The position numbers and the translations under genes are program-made. Positions 60,617 to 63,289 of a DNA stretch of 63,289 nucleotides are shown here, piece after piece; position 1 is the stretch's first letter; the number at the start of each line of letters is the position of its first letter. Origin of the DNA: UBA8389 sp964472175 (GTDB taxonomy: Bacteria; Bacteroidota; Bacteroidia; Bacteroidales; UBA1402); the NCBI GenBank assembly GCA_964472175.1, contig CAYYJF010000004.1, forward strand, positions 1 to 63,289. The letters are read 5' to 3'. The notes under the pieces are model-generated. The model saw nothing but the letters and a program-made list of their open reading frames with translations. It was not told where the DNA came from and did not search any database.

Positions 60617-61849
60617 CTACCAGGGTCGTTGATTGGCATACATTTTTTTATGTACCTCACGATAATAATTCACCAAATTTGCTTTGGAAGTATTCGTGTT
60701 TTGAAGCATGATTCCCAAATTTGCTTTGGCTTCTTCCACCTTTCCAGTTTTATACAAGAGATTGGCTTGTAACAACTGTGCCATATCATTCGTAGAATCC
60801 AGTTCAATGGCATATTTTAACCAATCCATACTTCGAGCGAGCAATTCCTTATCGGCGATATGCCACATACAGTACTCAGCTGCGACCAGGATTCGACTGA
60901 CCATCAAAGCTTTTTCCCGATTATTCCTGGGTTGTTGCTTCAACAAACACTGATCAAAGTACTTCATGGCATAGACCTTGAATTCATTTATATTTTTCAT
61001 ATGCCTGAAATACTCCATAGTCAAAAAATCGGGGACAAAAGTTGAAGGCGTTACCGGATCAACACCATAAATGGTATTGGCTTCATCAATTTTCTTTGGA
61101 TTCATGTACAGGGCAGCGTTTTTGATGGTATTCAAGGCAAGTTTATTTAACAGGAATTGAACGAGCTCCTTATTTTCGATATTGTTCGCTGCATTTTTTT
61201 TCAAAAGAAATTCGCAAGCAAAAGTTTTCTCACGCAAAAAATCTGTATTTTGAAGAAGCAATTGAAGCACTTCGGGTGAATTCAGTTCAGTTTCGGACAA
61301 AGATTTTAAATAATCATCCAAAATCTCGTGGTTGTCTTCCTGAAGCGCTAATTTTGAATATACAAAGCTTTTTAAAAAATCTGAATTATTCTTGTTCTTT
61401 GAATAATCTTTTTCAAATTTTTTCAACAGACGATTATCATTCAAAACAAGATTGGCCATGTTAAAAAAAGCATTGGGATCATCCACATGACTCAAATCAA
61501 AATGTTTGGCAACCATTTCACCATTCGAATTCAAGATCAACACAGCCGGAAAATCAAATACGTTGTTTTCATCGAGAAAAGCTTTTCCATCGATAGATTT
61601 TGAATACAACAAAGAACAAATAAAGCCAGAATTTAAGGCCTTTGATACGGAGTCTGGATAGAGTGTTTTGCTGATCAACATCTGTAACGGAAGTTCGTTT
61701 TCAGCGAATGCCACCAATAAAACAGGTTTCTTCGATGCCTTAGCACTTGATAAGACTCCTTTTAAATCCTGATTTTCAAAATTCAAACCTTGTGAAAATG
61801 AAGCCATTGTCAGAAAACTCAAAAACATCGTACAAATCATTTTTTTCAT
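60617..61849 (-). CDS. Exported thioredoxin-fold protein with helical C-terminal domain
   Basis: A 410-residue exported protein (signal peptide MKKMICTMFLSFLTMASFSQ). Residues about 25-145 look like a thioredoxin-fold domain (KKPVLLVAFAENELPLQMLISKTL, FDFPAVLILNSNGEMVAKHF) but the CxxC pair is replaced by non-cysteine residues, so it is not a classic oxidoreductase. The rest is helical and TPR-like (WLKYAIELDSTNDMAQLLQANLLYKTGKVEEAKANL). Function unknown. The start is set at 61849, 34 bases after the GH43 gene; an upstream TTG/ATG frame lacks a signal peptide at its beginning. Confidence 0.68.
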   Translation of the reverse strand: MKKMICTMFLSFLTMASFSQGLNFENQDLKGVLSSAKASKKPVLLVAFAENELPLQMLISKTLYPDSVSKALNSGFICSLLYSKSIDGKAFLDENNVFDFPAVLILNSNGEMVAKHFDLSHVDDPNAFFNMANLVLNDNRLLKKFEKDYSKNKNNSDFLKSFVYSKLALQEDNHEILDDYLKSLSETELNSPEVLQLLLQNTDFLREKTFACEFLLKKNAANNIENKELVQFLLNKLALNTIKNAALYMNPKKIDEANTIYGVDPVTPSTFVPDFLTMEYFRHMKNINEFKVYAMKYFDQCLLKQQPRNNREKALMVSRILVAAEYCMWHIADKELLARSMDWLKYAIELDSTNDMAQLLQANLLYKTGKVEEAKANLGIMLQNTNTSKANLVNYYREVHKKMYANQRPW

Positions 61850-61883
61850 TTTGATCCATTTTATATGATTACCTGATGCCTGT

Positions 61884-63289
61884 TTACTTTGCATCAATCA
61901 ACAAACCACTCTTCGTTATTCCGTTTTCATTGAAAGCTTCTATGGTGAACACATACGATTGATTCGCATTCAACTGATTGATTGTCAACTCATTTTTATC
62001 ATACACCATATAATTTTGATACAATTTATCCTTGGAAACACCGTAGGAAACAACATATCCGTCTGCTTTTATGGATCTATCCCATTTTAAATGCACTTGT
62101 CTTCTGTCCAACTGTCTTTCAGCAGTCAGTTGCACATTCTTTTCAGGCTTTTGACCTTTACCCAAGCCAAACACACGAAATCCACTGATGGCAAAATTGC
62201 CACTGGGAACCATCACATTGGTTATTTTCAAATATCTACAAGATTGTTTCTTTTTTAGTTGGATGTACGGATGAGAATTGTCGGTATCGTTATAACGTCT
62301 ATCTACTAGTGTTTTCCACATTTTGCCATTATTGGAGCATTCTATGAGATATTTGTGACTCAAATCTTTTTTCCTTCCGTAAACATTGGCATCATCTTCT
62401 GCAAAATTCACCTGAATGGCATACACATCACACTCAGAGCCCAAATCCATAATGGCATATTCATTGGGTTTACCACTCTCTGCCGACCAATAGGTACGAA
62501 TGTCTTCATCCACCATATATATAGGCGGCCGAGTTCTGAAGGTTGAAGAAACCAACACATCTTTGTTATAACTCAACAACATCCACCCGGTAAAAAGGTC
62601 GTCCATTCCTGAAATCTTTTTATTGGGAATGTACATGGGATAATCGCCATACTTGGTATTGGCATATAAAAGGCTATCCTGATCACAGAAAACAGGGAAA
62701 AATGCCAATCGGCGTTCAAACATGTGTTTTTTCGAAATGGATACACAACCCACTTGCCAACGATTGCCATACGCATCTTCCAAAGAACTGCCATGACCAC
62801 CACCAGCGACAAAGCCCTCAGGTTTTGAACAGAATGGATTGGATTGCTGCAATGAAAATTGTCCCAATGGCTGGTCGGAAACATAGATGCCATCCGAATA
62901 ACTTTTGAATTCTGTCCCTGGACCAGCATATTGCAAATAATATTTTCCGTTCACTTTCGTCACCCAGGATCCCTCAATCCAGGGTGCTCTGTCAACAATG
63001 GTGTTGTAATCACCAGGAACTTCCCAACCATTTACGGCAGGATTTGCTTTGATCAAAGTCTGAACCTGACCCACAAATTTAAAGTTGTTTTTGTAATCTA
63101 CTTCCACGCCATAGGTGGGCGCAACATTGGAGCAGCCCCAATATAAATACAGCTTGCCATCTTCATCCAAAAAGAATGCAGGATCCCAAACTGGTTGTTG
63201 CAGACTATCCAAAGCAACCTGCCACTCCCCTTTTAATGGATTTCCACTTTTGTAAATGGTACTTTTTGTCTCGGATGAAGCCAAAAAAT
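61884..63289 (-). CDS. GH43-family glycosidase with F5/8 type C and fibronectin III modules, 5' end outside the window
   Basis: The visible 468 codons are the C-terminal part of a secreted glycosidase. The frame continues past the window edge, so the start and signal peptide are missing. A GH43-like five-bladed propeller is suggested by VWDPAFFLDEDGKLYLYWG and by the candidate acid in RAPWIEGSWV. An F5/8 type C (CBM32-like) carbohydrate-binding domain follows (about WSAESGKPNEYAIMDLGS to ISGFRVFG), then a fibronectin III-like domain to the end. It may act on arabinan- or xylan-type polysaccharides; the exact substrate is not clear. Confidence 0.82.
   Translation of the reverse strand, partial: FLASSETKSTIYKSGNPLKGEWQVALDSLQQPVWDPAFFLDEDGKLYLYWGCSNVAPTYGVEVDYKNNFKFVGQVQTLIKANPAVNGWEVPGDYNTIVDRAPWIEGSWVTKVNGKYYLQYAGPGTEFKSYSDGIYVSDQPLGQFSLQQSNPFCSKPEGFVAGGGHGSSLEDAYGNRWQVGCVSISKKHMFERRLAFFPVFCDQDSLLYANTKYGDYPMYIPNKKISGMDDLFTGWMLLSYNKDVLVSSTFRTRPPIYMVDEDIRTYWSAESGKPNEYAIMDLGSECDVYAIQVNFAEDDANVYGRKKDLSHKYLIECSNNGKMWKTLVDRRYNDTDNSHPYIQLKKKQSCRYLKITNVMVPSGNFAISGFRVFGLGKGQKPEKNVQLTAERQLDRRQVHLKWDRSIKADGYVVSYGVSKDKLYQNYMVYDKNELTINQLNANQSYVFTIEAFNENGITKSGLLIDAK

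Noticed and set aside
1..63289. CRISPR arrays, insertion sequences, prophage genes, tRNA and rRNA genes
   Set aside because: I found no regularly spaced repeats, transposase or integrase motifs, cloverleaf sequences or rRNA stretches on either strand.

Overview
The window looks like a chromosomal core segment of a Bacteroidota bacterium, probably from the Saprospiria/Chitinophagia/Cytophagia side rather than Bacteroidales; the exact class is inference. Three things support this. Many starts are preceded by the Bacteroidota promoter -7 element TAnnTTTG, often with TTG or TTTG about 20 bases further up. Shine-Dalgarno sequences are largely absent. The gene content includes a type IX secretion C-terminal sorting domain, a DUF5063 protein, the long (~629 aa) amidophosphoribosyltransferase, FloA/NfeD, and an ECF sigma factor followed by a Spy-like protein. 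I see no insertion sequence, prophage, CRISPR array, rRNA or tRNA gene.

Layout. 1-8.4 kb: a ferritin-like/VIT1 fusion transporter, then on the minus strand a MATE exporter - outer-membrane protein - S41 protease operon, the potassium transporter kup, a beta-helix exported protein and a beta-barrel protein. 8.5-10.9 kb: a compact DNA-damage operon umuD-umuC-yedK. 10.9-16.4 kb: an MFS exporter divergent from dnaG, which is followed by an ABC-2 exporter pair. 16.4-19.8 kb: rsfS-ftsH-cdsA. 19.9-21.4 kb: an ECF sigma module. 21.4-24.8 kb: mazG and valS, translationally coupled. 25-34.8 kb: an exported lipoprotein, then carA-carB-glmS-purF on the minus strand (four genes whose products use the glutamine amide), preceded by cysK. 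34.9-38.1 kb: three exported lipoproteins in one tight operon. 38.2-40.6 kb: a T9SS-sorted beta-propeller protein with an inserted triple repeat. 40.6-44.8 kb: a soluble PAS/GAF histidine kinase, rsmE, a candidate small RNA, and an RNase D-like exonuclease coupled to a DUF5063 protein. 44.9-49.8 kb: ftsK-lolA-trxB and rplU-rpmA. 50-54 kb: a flavodiiron protein and a 7TM hybrid histidine kinase. 54-60.6 kb: serS, a TPR/PD40 protein, and nfeD-floA-nucleoside phosphorylase-mnmE. 60.6-63.3 kb: a thioredoxin-fold protein and a GH43 glycosidase cut by the window edge.

Most genes are housekeeping. The most unusual element is a short non-coding RNA candidate at about 43346-43412 on the minus strand. 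It has a near-consensus promoter (TTTG, 20 bases, TACATTTG) and ends in a 7-bp hairpin followed by eight T residues. Its 5' end is complementary to the AUGAAAAAC-type starts common on genes for exported proteins. Several long open frames begin at TTG or GTG codons upstream of or inside promoter boxes; I moved those starts to the downstream ATG and give the reason in each entry.
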